From Halovulum dunhuangense (GTDB taxonomy: Bacteria > Pseudomonadota > Alphaproteobacteria > Rhodobacterales > Rhodobacteraceae): 64,000 bases of DNA. The notes below the pieces were generated by a model that was given only the letters and a program-made list of their open reading frames with translations, was not told the origin of the DNA and did not search any database. The position numbers and the translations under genes are program-made. Every line of letters begins with the position of its first letter. Within the stretch, counting starts at the first letter, position 1. Location of the stretch: contig NZ_JABFBC010000001.1 in assembly GCF_013093415.1 (NCBI RefSeq), positions 1,426,001 through 1,490,000 on the forward strand. Direction: 5' to 3'. Positions 45,404 through 54,422 of the stretch are shown in pieces.

Positions 45404-46495
45404 TCAGGAGGCCTCTTGTTCTTTGTCGTTGTCGCCAGTGTGGACCCGGGGCGCGCCAGACGCAACGCGGGCGGCCAGCTTTTCCGAAAATCCGTTCTGC
45501 TCCAGCCGGAAGGCCAGCTTTATCGCCGCCGAAATGCCCGTCGCATCGGCGCTGCCGTGGGATTTCACCACCGTCCCGTTCAGCCCGAGGAAGACGCCGC
45601 CATTCACCCGTCGCGGGTCGATCCGCTTGGACAGGCGCCGCAGCGAGGTCAGCGCGAAGAGCGCGCCGATCCGGCTGAAGATGGTGTGGCGGAACGCCTC
45701 GTTCAGCAGGTCGCGGATCAGGCTTGCCGTGCCTTCGGCGGTCTTGAGCGCGATGTTGCCCGAAAACCCGTCGGTCACGATGACATCGGCCCGGCGGCCC
45801 GAGATGTCCGAGCCTTCGACGAAGCCCACATACTCGAAATCGCCCGCAGGCGCCGCCTGCTCGATCAGCTGGGCGGCTTCCTTCAGTTCGGCGCGGCCCT
45901 TGTGCTCCTCGGTGCCGACATTCAGCAGACCGACGCGCGGACGCTTCAGCGCCAGCCCGTTGCGGGCATAGGACGCGCCCATGATCGCGTAGTTCAGCAG
46001 GTCGCGCGCATCTGCCCGGATATCGGCGCCGACGTCGAGCACGACATTGTGCCCGGCCGGGTTGCGCGACGGCCAGAGCACGGCGATGGCGGGGCGGATC
46101 ACGCCGGGCGCCATGCGCAGCCGCAACATCGACAGGGCCATCAGCGCGCCGGTATTGCCACAGGAAACGGCCACCGATGCCTCGCCTTTCTCGACGGACT
46201 CGAGCGCGTTCCACATGCTCGTGCCCTTGCCATGCCGCATGACATGCGAGGGCTTCTCGTCCATCGACACGGTCTTTTCGACGTGCCGGATCTCGGTCCG
46301 CTCACGCAGGGTCGGGTGCTTGTTGACCAGCCGCGACAATTCCGGCGCCGGCCCATGCACGATGAACCGGATATCGCTGTTCTTGTGCGCGGACTTGAGC
46401 ATTCCACCGACGACGGCGGAAAGGCCTCGCTCGCCCCCCAATGCGTCGATCGAGATGATCGTTGATCGATCCGTGCCGCTTTGGGTTTTCATCAT
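45404..46495 (-). CDS. plsX: Phosphate acyltransferase
   Basis: 363 residues, with the PlsX start [12 protein letters not shown] and inner motifs [43 protein letters not shown] and [16 protein letters not shown]. It makes acyl-phosphate from acyl-ACP for phospholipid synthesis. It sits between rpmF and fabH, a widely conserved order. Confidence 0.95.
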   Translation of the reverse strand: MMKTQSGTDRSTIISIDALGGERGLSAVVGGMLKSAHKNSDIRFIVHGPAPELSRLVNKHPTLRERTEIRHVEKTVSMDEKPSHVMRHGKGTSMWNALESVEKGEASVAVSCGNTGALMALSMLRLRMAPGVIRPAIAVLWPSRNPAGHNVVLDVGADIRADARDLLNYAIMGASYARNGLALKRPRVGLLNVGTEEHKGRAELKEAAQLIEQAAPAGDFEYVGFVEGSDISGRRADVIVTDGFSGNIALKTAEGTASLIRDLLNEAFRHTIFSRIGALFALTSLRRLSKRIDPRRVNGGVFLGLNGTVVKSHGSADATGISAAIKLAFRLEQNGFSEKLAARVASGAPRVHTGDNDKEQEAS

Positions 46496-46516
46496 CCGAC
46501 TTGCCGGAAAGCGGCC

Positions 46517-46723
46517 TTATGCGGCGTCTTCGTCCAGCTCGACTTCGTCCACCATCGCGACGACTTCGCGCGAATCGTAGTGGCCGCAGGCCGGGCACAC
46601 ATGGTGCGGGCGCTTCATCTCGCCACAGTTCGCGCACTCGTTCGGATTGCCCGCGACCAGCGAGTCGTGCGAACGGCGCATACCGCGGCGGGACCGCGTG
46701 ACTTTACTCTTAGGAACAGCCAT
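46517..46723 (-). CDS. rpmF: 50S ribosomal protein L32
   Basis: 68 residues. Starts [20 protein letters not shown] and has a four-cysteine zinc ribbon (CANCG and CPACG). The acidic tail [10 protein letters not shown] is typical of alphaproteobacterial L32. It lies 21 bases upstream of plsX. Confidence 0.97.
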   Translation of the reverse strand: MAVPKSKVTRSRRGMRRSHDSLVAGNPNECANCGEMKRPHHVCPACGHYDSREVVAMVDEVELDEDAA

Positions 46724-46874
46724 CTGTTCAACCTCGGTTCTGGGGGCACAGGCCCGCGTTTTGGCGGGGTGTAGCAGCCCAAGCGACGCTTGTCACCCGC
46801 TGCAATCACCCCCTGCGTAAGGAAGCGCGGAAAATACAAGGATCGCGGGCGGCTGCAAGCGGAAATCCGGCGCC

Positions 46875-47471
46875 TCAGTCCTCGTCGCGTTCCAGCTTTG
46901 CCTTCAGCGCCTCCAGCGCCGCGAAGGGGCGCGGCGCGGGTTCTATCGGGGCGGCGCCGCGCGGCCGCGCCTCGAGCGCCAGTTCGGGTGCATCCTCGGC
47001 GCGGGGATAGGCGGGAAGGGCCAGCGCCAGTTCTTCTACCGCCAGCGCGCCCAGGTCCAGCGTATCGGGCAGCGGCTCCACCTCGTCGGCGTCGGGGTCC
47101 ATCTCGACCTCGGTGCTGGTCCGGGCCAGGTCGATATCCGGCAGATAGATGCGCCGCAACTCGACATCGACGCGGGTGCGCACCGGTTGCAGCGTCACCA
47201 CGCAGGACTGGGTGGCCGTCGCGCCCAGCTGCCCCTCGAATCGCCAGCCATCCGCCCCGGTAGGCGAGAGCGCCCCCGCAATGCGCAGCTTTCGCAGCCC
47301 CTGCAGGCCGAGAAACTCCGCGACCGAGGCCTGTTCCTCGACGGTGGCCGTCTCGTCCACGGCGTGGACGCGCGCCCGGTTCAGCCCCGACAGGCGAAGC
47401 TTGCGCCGAAAGGAATGCGTGGCCTCCGGACTGTCCTGCGGGTCGTGTCCGGGTTCGGTTTGGCGTGCCAT
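46875..47471 (-). CDS. yceD: YceD family (DUF177) protein
   Basis: 198 residues. The DUF177 core has LRIAGALSPTGADGWRFEGQLGATATQSCVVTLQPV, with the single conserved Cys, and a C-terminal acidic part ending in EALKAKL. The family is linked to 23S rRNA accumulation and is almost always next to rpmF, as here (151 bases upstream). The start follows GGGAGG. Confidence 0.9.
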   Translation of the reverse strand: MARQTEPGHDPQDSPEATHSFRRKLRLSGLNRARVHAVDETATVEEQASVAEFLGLQGLRKLRIAGALSPTGADGWRFEGQLGATATQSCVVTLQPVRTRVDVELRRIYLPDIDLARTSTEVEMDPDADEVEPLPDTLDLGALAVEELALALPAYPRAEDAPELALEARPRGAAPIEPAPRPFAALEALKAKLERDED

Positions 47472-47566
47472 GATGACCTCCCTTTGGGCTGACAGCTTGA
47501 ATTTAACGATGGGTCGGGCTACGGGACAAGCTGCGACACCGGGCCGAGCGGGAGTGGGTCATCTAC

Positions 47567-48013
47567 ATGAAAAGACGTGCAAGGGCGATCCTCTGCGGCT
47601 TCACGCTCGTGCTGGCGGCCTGCTCTCCGATCGTGACGGTTCATGGCTATGTGCCGTCGGACGCCGACCTGGCCGAGATCACGCCCGGGACCGACACGAT
47701 CGAGACGGTCGCCCAGTCGGTGGGCCGGCCTTCCAGTACCAGCCTGCTGGGCAACCGCGAGTGGTACTATGTCCAGACCACGATCGAGCAGTTCACCTAC
47801 AACCCGCCCGAAGTGACCGACCGCAAGGTGGTGGTGGTGTCCTTCACCGACAGCGGCGTGGTCGAGGAGGTGCAGACCTACGGCCTGGAGGACGGGCGCG
47901 TCGTGAACCTGTCGCCCCGCGTCACGCCAACCGGCGAGGAGCGGGCAGGCGCGCTGGCACGGATCTTCGGCAGCCTGCTGAACTTCGACGCAAGCTCCTT
48001 CGTGGCGAACTGA
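47567..48013 (+). CDS. SmpA/OmlA (BamE-like) outer-membrane lipoprotein
   Basis: 148 residues. A lipoprotein signal ends in the lipobox LAAC (Cys19), followed by the SmpA/OmlA domain (GTDTIETVAQSVGRPSSTSLLGNREWYYVQT). BamE is part of the beta-barrel assembly machine, but alphaproteobacterial members are divergent, so the bamE name is withheld. It is divergent from yceD, a common arrangement, and convergent with msrB. Confidence 0.85.
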   Translation: MKRRARAILCGFTLVLAACSPIVTVHGYVPSDADLAEITPGTDTIETVAQSVGRPSSTSLLGNREWYYVQTTIEQFTYNPPEVTDRKVVVVSFTDSGVVEEVQTYGLEDGRVVNLSPRVTPTGEERAGALARIFGSLLNFDASSFVAN

Positions 48014-48023
48014 CGCCGCTGCG

Positions 48024-48422
48024 TCACTCGTCCTCGGGGTGGAAGGTCAGGGCCACGCCGTTCATGCAGTAGCGCAGGCCGGTCGGCGCCGGGCCGTCGG
48101 GAAACACATGGCCCAGATGGGCGTCGCATCGGGCACAGAGTACTTCCGTGCGGCGCATGAACCACGACCGGTCCTCGCGCTCTTCGACGGCGTCGGGCTC
48201 GACCGGCTGGAAAAAGCTCGGCCAACCGGTGCCGCTGTCGAACTTCGTGGCCGCGTCGAACAGCGGCGCACCGCAGCAGACGCAGGCGAATGTGCCCGGC
48301 TTCTTGGGGAAGTTGTCGTTCGTGAACGCACGCTCGGTGCCATGCTGGCGGGTCACCTTGTAGGCGAGGTCGGAGAGTTGTGCGCGCCATTCCGCGTCGG
48401 ATTTCACGACCTTGTCGGCCAT
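48024..48422 (-). CDS. msrB: Methionine-R-sulfoxide reductase
   Basis: 132 residues. Zinc ligands are in CVCCGAPLF and [10 protein letters not shown]. The catalytic Cys is in RYCMNGVAL, and TGWPSFFQP is the substrate pocket. It repairs oxidised methionine. The ATG at 48422 follows AAGGGA; the 48467 start adds 15 residues without support. Confidence 0.95.
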   Translation of the reverse strand: MADKVVKSDAEWRAQLSDLAYKVTRQHGTERAFTNDNFPKKPGTFACVCCGAPLFDAATKFDSGTGWPSFFQPVEPDAVEEREDRSWFMRRTEVLCARCDAHLGHVFPDGPAPTGLRYCMNGVALTFHPEDE

Positions 48423-48538
48423 TTCGTTCCCTTTCGCTGATATTGCCAGAAACCTTTTGCGGCGCATCCGCCACTTCGGTCATAAATGGCTCATGTTCGT
48501 CTGACATAAGGCATTTAAACCGCGCAGAGAGGCTTGCA

Positions 48539-49267
48539 ATGGCTGGATTCCGACGCGGCCGCTATGTGGCCCGCTTCGCCGACACGCCAGAAGACCTGAC
48601 AGCGGCGCAGCGGCTTCGCCATCTCTGCTTTCGCGGGGGTGAGGGGCTTGATGCGGACCCCTTCGACGAGCTGTGCCTGCATGTCCTGGTTGAAGAGGCG
48701 GATGGCGGGGATCTCGTCTGCTGCTTCCGCCTGCTGCCCTTCCGTGACGGAACCGAGATCGGCGCCTCCTACGCGGCGCAGTTCTACGGGCTCGAGTCGC
48801 TGCGCGACTATTCGGGGCGCATGGTCGAGATGGGGCGCTTCTGCATCCGGCCCGGTCTGCGCGACCCCGATGTGCTGCGCGTCGCCTGGGGCGCGATGAC
48901 CGAATATGTCGACAGCGAAGGGGTGGAACTGCTGTTCGGCTGTTCCAGCTTCCAGGGCACCGAGGCGGACAAGCACATGGACGCCTTTGCGCTGCTGGCC
49001 GACCGACACCTTGCCCCGAAACGCTGGCTGCCCCGGGTCAAGGCGCCGCGCGTGTTCCGCTTTGCCAGCCGGCTGGGCCTTGGCGCGCCCAATCTCAAGC
49101 TTGCGCAAAAGGCGATGCCGCCGCTTCTGCGGACCTATCTGGTGATGGGCGGCTGGGTGTCCGACCATGCCGTCGTGGACAACGACCTGGGCACGATGCA
49201 CGTCTTCACCGGGCTCGAGATCGCGGCGATCCCGAGTGCGCGCAAGCGGTTGCTGCGGGCCACCTGA
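48539..49267 (+). CDS. olsB: OlsB-like ornithine/acyl-ACP N-acyltransferase
   Basis: 242 residues. Matches the acyltransferase group of GNAT proteins used in ornithine lipid synthesis: RLRHLCFRGGEGLDADPFDELCLHVLV near residue 25, MVEMGRFCIRPGLRDPDVLRVAW near 98-120 and LLFGCSSFQGTEADKH near 135. The ATG at 48539 follows AGAGAGG. The usual partner olsA is not next to it; an iron-storage gene follows. OlsB is the best call, but a related acyl-homoserine or other acyltransferase cannot be excluded. Confidence 0.75.
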   Translation: MAGFRRGRYVARFADTPEDLTAAQRLRHLCFRGGEGLDADPFDELCLHVLVEEADGGDLVCCFRLLPFRDGTEIGASYAAQFYGLESLRDYSGRMVEMGRFCIRPGLRDPDVLRVAWGAMTEYVDSEGVELLFGCSSFQGTEADKHMDAFALLADRHLAPKRWLPRVKAPRVFRFASRLGLGAPNLKLAQKAMPPLLRTYLVMGGWVSDHAVVDNDLGTMHVFTGLEIAAIPSARKRLLRAT

Positions 49268-49282
49268 GGCATCTTGCCAAAC

Positions 49283-49297
49283 TTGGAATCATTCTAA
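49283..49297. promoter_or_regulatory. Irr-type iron control element (ICE-like) upstream of mbfA
   Basis: TTGGAA (49283-49288), TCA, TTCTAA (49292-49297) is a near-perfect inverted repeat of the TTxGAA-N3-TTCTAA type recognised by Irr in alphaproteobacteria. It lies 32 bases before mbfA, over the expected promoter, so Irr would repress the gene when iron is low. Confidence 0.6.
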
Positions 49298-49328
49298 TAT
49301 CCTGTTCCCGAAACGAGAGGGAACAAGA

Positions 49329-50312
49329 ATGCTTCAACGCGTGCTCCGGACCGGGCGCCGGTCCTTCGACAGCCTGTCGGAACAGGAGATCCTCGCGCTG
49401 GCCATTTCCTCGGAAGAGGATGACGCCCGCATCTACCGCGCCTACGCCGACGGGCTGCGCGAGGACTATGCCGCATCCGCCCGCATGTTCGACGAGATGG
49501 CGGCCGAGGAGGACGAGCATCGCCGCCGCCTGATCGAGCTGCACCAGAGCCGATTCGGCGACGTGATCCCGCTGATCCGGCGCGAGCATGTGCGCGGCTA
49601 TTACGAACGCAAGCCGGACTGGCTGGTCCGCCCCCTGGGGCTGGAAAAGACCCGCGCCATGGCCGAGCAGATGGAAGAGCAGGCAGCCCGCTTCTACCGC
49701 GCGGCCGCCGCCCGCGCGAGCGATGCGGACACCCGCAGGCTGCTGGGCGACCTGGCCTCGGCCGAGGCCGGGCATATCGCGACCGCACAGGCGCTCGAGA
49801 AGAAGCACGTTCCCGAGGATGTCCGCGAAAGCGAGGCGGAAAGCGAGCATCGCAGCTTCGTGCTGACCTATGTCCAGCCGGGGCTTGCCGGTCTGATGGA
49901 CGGCTCGGTATCGACGCTGGCGCCGATCTTCGCCGCCGCGTTCGCGACCGGGGACACCTGGCAGACCTTTCTCGTCGGTCTGTCGGCCTCGGTCGGTGCG
50001 GGCATCTCGATGGGCTTCACCGAAGCCGCCAGCGACGATGGCGTGATCTCGGGGCGCGGCTCGCCCATCAAGCGGGGCTTCGCCACCGGCACAATGACCA
50101 CGGTCGGCGGGCTGGGGCATGCGCTGCCCTACCTGATCCCGGATTTCTGGACCGCAACGATCATCGCCGTGATCGTCGTCTTCGTGGAACTCTGGGCGAT
50201 CACCTGGATCCAGAACCGCTACATGGAAACGCCCTGGCTGCGGGCGGCGCTTCAGGTGGTGCTGGGTGGCTCGCTGGTGCTGGCGGCGGGCATCCTGATC
50301 GGCAACGCCTGA
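49329..50312 (+). CDS. mbfA: Membrane-bound ferritin-like iron exporter
   Basis: 327 residues. The N-terminal half is a rubrerythrin/ferritin-like helical domain with paired E and E-x-x-H ligands (SEEDDARIYRAY, MAAEEDEHRRRLIEL, EEQAARFYRAA, ASAEAGHIATA). The C-terminal half (about 175-327) is a VIT1/CCC1-like membrane domain (GLAGLMDGSVSTLAPIFAAA, GISMGFTEAASD). This is the MbfA fusion known to export iron in Agrobacterium and Bradyrhizobium. The ICE-like box upstream supports iron control. Confidence 0.9.
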   Translation: MLQRVLRTGRRSFDSLSEQEILALAISSEEDDARIYRAYADGLREDYAASARMFDEMAAEEDEHRRRLIELHQSRFGDVIPLIRREHVRGYYERKPDWLVRPLGLEKTRAMAEQMEEQAARFYRAAAARASDADTRRLLGDLASAEAGHIATAQALEKKHVPEDVRESEAESEHRSFVLTYVQPGLAGLMDGSVSTLAPIFAAAFATGDTWQTFLVGLSASVGAGISMGFTEAASDDGVISGRGSPIKRGFATGTMTTVGGLGHALPYLIPDFWTATIIAVIVVFVELWAITWIQNRYMETPWLRAALQVVLGGSLVLAAGILIGNA

Positions 50313-50314
50313 GC

Positions 50315-50350
50315 AAAGGCCCGCGCAGGGGGGAACCGCGCGGGCCTTTT
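50315..50350. terminator. Bidirectional terminator between mbfA and the GST gene
   Basis: AAAGGCCCGCGC (50315-50326) and GCGCGGGCCTTT (50338-50349) make a perfect 12-bp stem with an 11-base loop, 2 bases after mbfA. The plus strand ends in TTTT; the minus strand ends in TTTG. The two flanking genes converge on it. Confidence 0.9.
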
Positions 50351-50367
50351 CCGTCACGCGGCAGGGG

Positions 50368-51087
50368 TTATTCGGCCGCCAGCGGATCGCGGAAGCCGAA
50401 CATGATCTTCTGCGCCTCCCGGTCCTTGGTCGCGTCAGAGCGCAGATCCTCGCGCAGGGCCTTGCCGGCCCTGACCGCCGGCCGCTCGCCCACGCGCGCC
50501 AGCCAGGCCTTCATGTTGGGGAAACGCTCGATGTCCTGCTGCTGCGCCTCCCAGCCCTGCGCCCAGGGCCAGATCGCCATGTCGGCGATGGAATACTCGC
50601 CCGCAACGTAGTCGCGGTCGGCAAGCCGCTTGTCGAGCACGCCGTAAAGCCGGGCCACCTCGTTGCGGTAGCGCTGCTTGGCATAGGGCAGATCCTGCGG
50701 CGGCTCCATCGAGGGGGCGTATTTCAGGAAGTGATGCGCCTGGCCCGCCATCGGCCCCACACCGCCCATCTGCCACATGAGCCACTGTTCCACCTCGACC
50801 CGCGCGCGTTCGCCCGTGCCACCGAACTGCCCGGTCTTGCGGGCGAGGTATTGCAGGATCGCGCCGCTCTCGAAGATCGAGATGGGCGCCCCGTCAGGGC
50901 CGTCGGGGTCGATGATCGCGGGCATCCGGTTGTTCGGGGCGATGGTCAGGAAATCCGGCTCGAACTGCTCGCCCCGGCCGATGTTCACTGGCTTCACCGT
51001 ATAGGGGAGGCCCATTTCCTCAAGCGCGATGGACACCTTCCAGCCGTTCGGCGTGGGCCAGTAGTAAAGCTCGATCTTGCCGGTCAT
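50368..51087 (-). CDS. Glutathione S-transferase (YfcG-like)
   Basis: 239 residues. The N-terminal thioredoxin-fold domain has YWPTPNGWKVSIALEEMGLPY, then APNNRMPAIIDPDG with the conserved cis-Pro and IFESGAILQYLA, where E-S binds the glutathione gamma-glutamyl group. The helical C-terminal domain has EYSIADMAIWPWAQGW. This is the YfcG/Nu-type pattern, often a disulfide reductase. The ATG at 51087 follows CGGAGG. Confidence 0.9.
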   Translation of the reverse strand: MTGKIELYYWPTPNGWKVSIALEEMGLPYTVKPVNIGRGEQFEPDFLTIAPNNRMPAIIDPDGPDGAPISIFESGAILQYLARKTGQFGGTGERARVEVEQWLMWQMGGVGPMAGQAHHFLKYAPSMEPPQDLPYAKQRYRNEVARLYGVLDKRLADRDYVAGEYSIADMAIWPWAQGWEAQQQDIERFPNMKAWLARVGERPAVRAGKALREDLRSDATKDREAQKIMFGFRDPLAAE

Positions 51088-51150
51088 TCGCGTACCTCCG
51101 TTGTTTCGGTTCCGGGGCACTAGCTGGGCATGGATGCCCTGATGGCAAGG

Positions 51151-52116
51151 TCACGTCTGCGCAACAGGCCGTTGCCAGCCCTGCGGGCGGTCCGGCCGGT
51201 CCGGGTGCGTGCCGGCCCGATCTGCCGCCGTCTCGGCCCGAAGCCGCGCCACCGACCAGCGCGCGCGGTCGCGCAGGATCGCCCGGTAGAGCGCCATCGC
51301 GCCGGGCCTGGAATACACGCTCCAGTGGCAGACGGGGCGCGTCGCCGGACCGATGGCGATGCCGCGCCGCGCGAGTGCGGGGCGCAGCACCGGCTCTCCC
51401 AGCCGCAGGTCGAAGGCGAAGGGCAGGTCGGCCGAAAGCCCGGCCGACAGCGGACGCGCGCCCGGCAGGGGGCCGAAGCCCGTCAGCAGCAGGTCGAACA
51501 GCGCATTCTCCGGCGTGCTGACGTTGAAGATCTGCGCCGCGCCGGCGGCCGCGCCAGTCATCAGCGTCAGCGCCCGCTGCCGATACTCGGCCCCGTCGAG
51601 CAGGATCACCTGGCCGATCCCCGGCCGGTCGAGCGCGGCGATCGCGTTGAGCGCCACGCGCGCGCCCAGCGAATGGGCCATCAGGTCCACGCTGCGCCCG
51701 GGCGCCAGCGCCTCGATCGCGGTGATGATGGCGGCAAGCGCGGCCCCTGCCTCTGCGGCGGTGTCATAGGCGCGGGCGAAGCCGCGGGGCAGGGCACCGG
51801 TGACGGGCTGGGCGCCCGCGGGCCAGCCGAAGCCGATGCAGAGCCCGTCTTCAAGCCCGCGCCGCGAAAAGCCCAGCGCGCCGGGCCAGCGCAGCACTCG
51901 CGGTGTCTGGCTGGCGGGGTCGGTGCTGAACAGGCAGGCATGCGGATCGGTCTCGCGTCGCGACGGGCAGTAGCGATAGCCATGCACCAGGATCACGATC
52001 GGTGCGCGTTCCGGCAATCGTTCGAGCGCCGCGGCGAGCGCCATCTCGAAGGGCAGGTCGGGCGCGAAATGCGGAAGTACCCGGCCCCGGATCAACGACA
52101 GGTGCAGCACGGACAT
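51151..52116 (-). CDS. Alpha/beta hydrolase of unknown substrate
   Basis: 321 residues. The oxyanion-hole motif IVILVHGYRY lies near residue 40, and the nucleophile Ser lies in VDLMAHSLGARVAL. The C-terminal catalytic His is probably in PVCHWSVYSRPG. The pattern resembles esterases of the DUF900 type. The ATG at 52116 follows a GGGGGG stretch at fair spacing; an ATG at 52140 adds 8 residues. The first two thirds look normal, and the last 40 residues are Arg/Ala-rich. Confidence 0.8.
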   Translation of the reverse strand: MSVLHLSLIRGRVLPHFAPDLPFEMALAAALERLPERAPIVILVHGYRYCPSRRETDPHACLFSTDPASQTPRVLRWPGALGFSRRGLEDGLCIGFGWPAGAQPVTGALPRGFARAYDTAAEAGAALAAIITAIEALAPGRSVDLMAHSLGARVALNAIAALDRPGIGQVILLDGAEYRQRALTLMTGAAAGAAQIFNVSTPENALFDLLLTGFGPLPGARPLSAGLSADLPFAFDLRLGEPVLRPALARRGIAIGPATRPVCHWSVYSRPGAMALYRAILRDRARWSVARLRAETAADRAGTHPDRPDRPQGWQRPVAQT

Positions 52117-52251
52117 CGGGTGGCCCCCCGGTTGCGACATGCGCCAGTCTCGCGCATTTGCATTACGGGGATGTGAAATCCGTCAATCGTTTCCGTGAAA
52201 CCGCGTCGCCCCCTCGGATTGACGCCCGGGCCGGCTTGGATTACCGAACGG

Positions 52252-52309
52252 GCCGTGGCGATTTGTGCACCGGATTGCGGGCCACGTTAAAGAAGCCGCT
52301 AAAGAGGTC
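52252..52309 (+). promoter_or_regulatory. SAM-II riboswitch ahead of metZ
   Basis: P1 is CGTGGC (52254-52259) paired with GCCACG (52281-52286). The loop GATTTGTGCACCGGATTGC and the following TTAAAGAAGCCGCTAAAGAGG carry the conserved SAM-II features (ATTT, CCG-ATTGC, GCTAAA-AGG) that form the pseudoknot. It lies 86 bases before metZ. S-adenosylmethionine binding is expected to lower methionine synthesis. Confidence 0.88.
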
Positions 52310-52325
52310 GTGGTCCGCTGCACAT

Positions 52326-52357
52326 GGCCCCGATCGCTTGCCCCCGCTCGGGGCTTT
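52326..52357 (+). terminator. Terminator-like stem-loop in the metZ leader
   Basis: GCCCCGA (52327-52333) pairs with TCGGGGC (52348-52354), extendable by a G-T pair, and is followed by TTTCGCTT. It sits between the SAM-II aptamer and the metZ start, so it could be the expression platform of the riboswitch. A 14-base loop makes it moderate in strength. Confidence 0.5.
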
Positions 52358-52394
52358 CGCTTGCAAGGAGACCGCGTTCCAGCGGGTGGACCAG

Positions 52395-53588
52395 ATGGCA
52401 GACAGACCCTCGAAGACCCTCAGACCCCGGACGACGCTGGTGCATGGCGGGGTGCGCCGCAGCCAGTATGGCGAGATGTCGGAGGCGATCTTCCTGACCC
52501 AGGGCTTCGTCTATCCCGACGCCGAGGCGGCCGAGGCGCGCTTCATCGAAAGTGGCCCGGACGAGTTCATCTATGCCCGCTACGGCAACCCGACCGTCGC
52601 GATGTTCGAGGACCGCATCGCCGCGCTCGAGGGGGCGGAGGCCGCCTTTGCCACCGCAAGCGGCATGGCGGCGGTGAACGGCGCGCTCTTTTCGCAATTG
52701 AAGTCGGGCGATCACATCGTCTCGGCGAAGGCGCTGTTCGGCTCGTGCCTCTATATCGTCGAGTCGCTGCTGCCGCGTTTCGGGGTCGAGGTGACTTTCG
52801 TGGACGGCGCCGACCTGAGCCAGTGGGAAGCGGCGGTGCGGCCCGACACGAAACTCGTCTTCCTTGAAAGCCTGTCGAACCCGACGCTGGAGCTGGTGGA
52901 TATCGCCGGTGTCGCGGCCATCGCGCACAGGCAGGGTGCGCAGGTCGTGGTGGACAACGTGTTCGCGACCCCGATCTTCCAGCGAAGCCTGGATCTGGGC
53001 GCCGACGTGGTGATCTATTCGGCCACCAAGCATATCGACGGGCAGGGCCGTTGCCTGGGCGGCGTGGTGCTGGGCAAGCGCGATTTCGTGCGCGGCACGC
53101 TGGAAACCTATCTCAAGCACACCGGGGGGGCGCTGTCGCCCTTCAACGCCTGGGTGATGCTGAAGGGGCTGGAGACGATGGACCTGCGCTGCCGTGCGCA
53201 GGCCGCCAGCGCGCAGGCGCTCGCCGAGGCGCTGGAAGGCCATTCAAGCATCGCCCGCGTGCTCTACCCGGGCCTGCCCAGCCATCCCCAGCACGCGCTG
53301 GCGCAGCGCCAGATGGAAGCCGGCGGCACCGTCATCGCCTTCGATGTGGCCGGCGGCAAGGAGTCGGCGTTCCGGTTCCTGAACGCACTTCGGGTGGTCC
53401 TGATCTCGAACAATCTGGGCGATTCCAAATCCATCGCGACCCATCCCGCGACGACGACGCATCAGCGCCTGTCCGACGAGGCAAAGGCGCATCTCGGCAT
53501 CACTCCGGGTCTGATCCGGCTGTCTGTCGGGCTCGAGGATGTGGCCGACCTGCAAGAGGATATCCTGGCCGCGCTCGAGCAGGCCTGA
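52395..53588 (+). CDS. metZ: O-succinylhomoserine sulfhydrylase
   Basis: 397 residues, PLP-dependent Cys/Met-metabolism family. The PLP lysine is K212 in IYSATKHIDGQGRCLGG; YARYGNPTVAMFEDRIAALEG and SGMAAVNGALF are substrate-side family motifs. It forms homocysteine from O-succinylhomoserine and sulfide. The SAM-II riboswitch upstream confirms methionine synthesis. The start at 52395 gives the family N-terminus (MADRPSKTLRPRTTLVHGG). Confidence 0.95.
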   Translation: MADRPSKTLRPRTTLVHGGVRRSQYGEMSEAIFLTQGFVYPDAEAAEARFIESGPDEFIYARYGNPTVAMFEDRIAALEGAEAAFATASGMAAVNGALFSQLKSGDHIVSAKALFGSCLYIVESLLPRFGVEVTFVDGADLSQWEAAVRPDTKLVFLESLSNPTLELVDIAGVAAIAHRQGAQVVVDNVFATPIFQRSLDLGADVVIYSATKHIDGQGRCLGGVVLGKRDFVRGTLETYLKHTGGALSPFNAWVMLKGLETMDLRCRAQAASAQALAEALEGHSSIARVLYPGLPSHPQHALAQRQMEAGGTVIAFDVAGGKESAFRFLNALRVVLISNNLGDSKSIATHPATTTHQRLSDEAKAHLGITPGLIRLSVGLEDVADLQEDILAALEQA

Positions 53589-53717
53589 GGCCTGCCCGCA
53601 AGGACGCGGTGGGCTGGCGGACAGCTTGCCGCGCCCGGGCGGTGTCGTGGGGGTTTGAAATTCGAAACTCCGCCCCATCTTGTCGCGCCTGACGACGGAA
53701 ACCGAAGGGCGCAGTCG

Positions 53718-54353
53718 ATGAATATTCACGACCCCAAGATCAACACAGAGCGCGACGATGCCACCACGCCGCGCAAGCCAACCCGGAACGAGGCAGAGGC
53801 TGCCGTCCGTACCCTGCTGCGCTGGGCGGGCGACAACCCCGAACGCGAGGGGCTTCTGGACACGCCGGGCCGCGTCGTGCGCGCCTACGAGGAATGGTTC
53901 CGCGGCTATGACGAGGATCCCGAGGCGATGCTCCAGCGGACCTTCGAGGAAGTCGAGGGCTACGACGAGATGGTCGTGCTGCGCGACATCCGCTACGAAA
54001 GCTACTGCGAGCATCACATGGCGCCGATCATCGGCAGGGCCCATGTCGCCTATATTCCCACCGACCGGGTGGTGGGCATCTCCAAGCTTGCCCGCGTGGT
54101 CGACGCCTTCGCCAAGCGCCTCCAGGTGCAGGAAAAGATGAACGCGCAGATCGCCAACACGCTGAACGACGTGCTCAAGCCCAAGGGCGTGGCCGTGGTG
54201 CTGGAGGGCGAGCATCACTGCATGTCCACCCGCGGCGTGCACAAGCCGGGCGTCTCGATGGTGACATCCACCATGCTGGGCGCCTTCCGCGAGCCGGAGA
54301 CCCGGCGCGAGTTCCTGTCGATCATCGGGAATCCGACCAACCGCGGGGTGTGA
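53718..54353 (+). CDS. folE: GTP cyclohydrolase I
   Basis: 211 residues. Zinc ligands C97 and H100 ([11 protein letters not shown]) and C168 ([12 protein letters not shown]) are present, as is the family stretch [20 protein letters not shown]. It makes dihydroneopterin triphosphate for folate and related cofactors. The ATG at 53718 gives a usual N-terminus. It stands 129 bases after metZ. Confidence 0.96.
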   Translation: MNIHDPKINTERDDATTPRKPTRNEAEAAVRTLLRWAGDNPEREGLLDTPGRVVRAYEEWFRGYDEDPEAMLQRTFEEVEGYDEMVVLRDIRYESYCEHHMAPIIGRAHVAYIPTDRVVGISKLARVVDAFAKRLQVQEKMNAQIANTLNDVLKPKGVAVVLEGEHHCMSTRGVHKPGVSMVTSTMLGAFREPETRREFLSIIGNPTNRGV

Positions 54354-54422
54354 TCCCGAACGCGAGGCATCGCAGGCGGGGTCCGGCTTGACTTGCCCCC
54401 GGCCTGCGGCCAAGCGTGGCGC

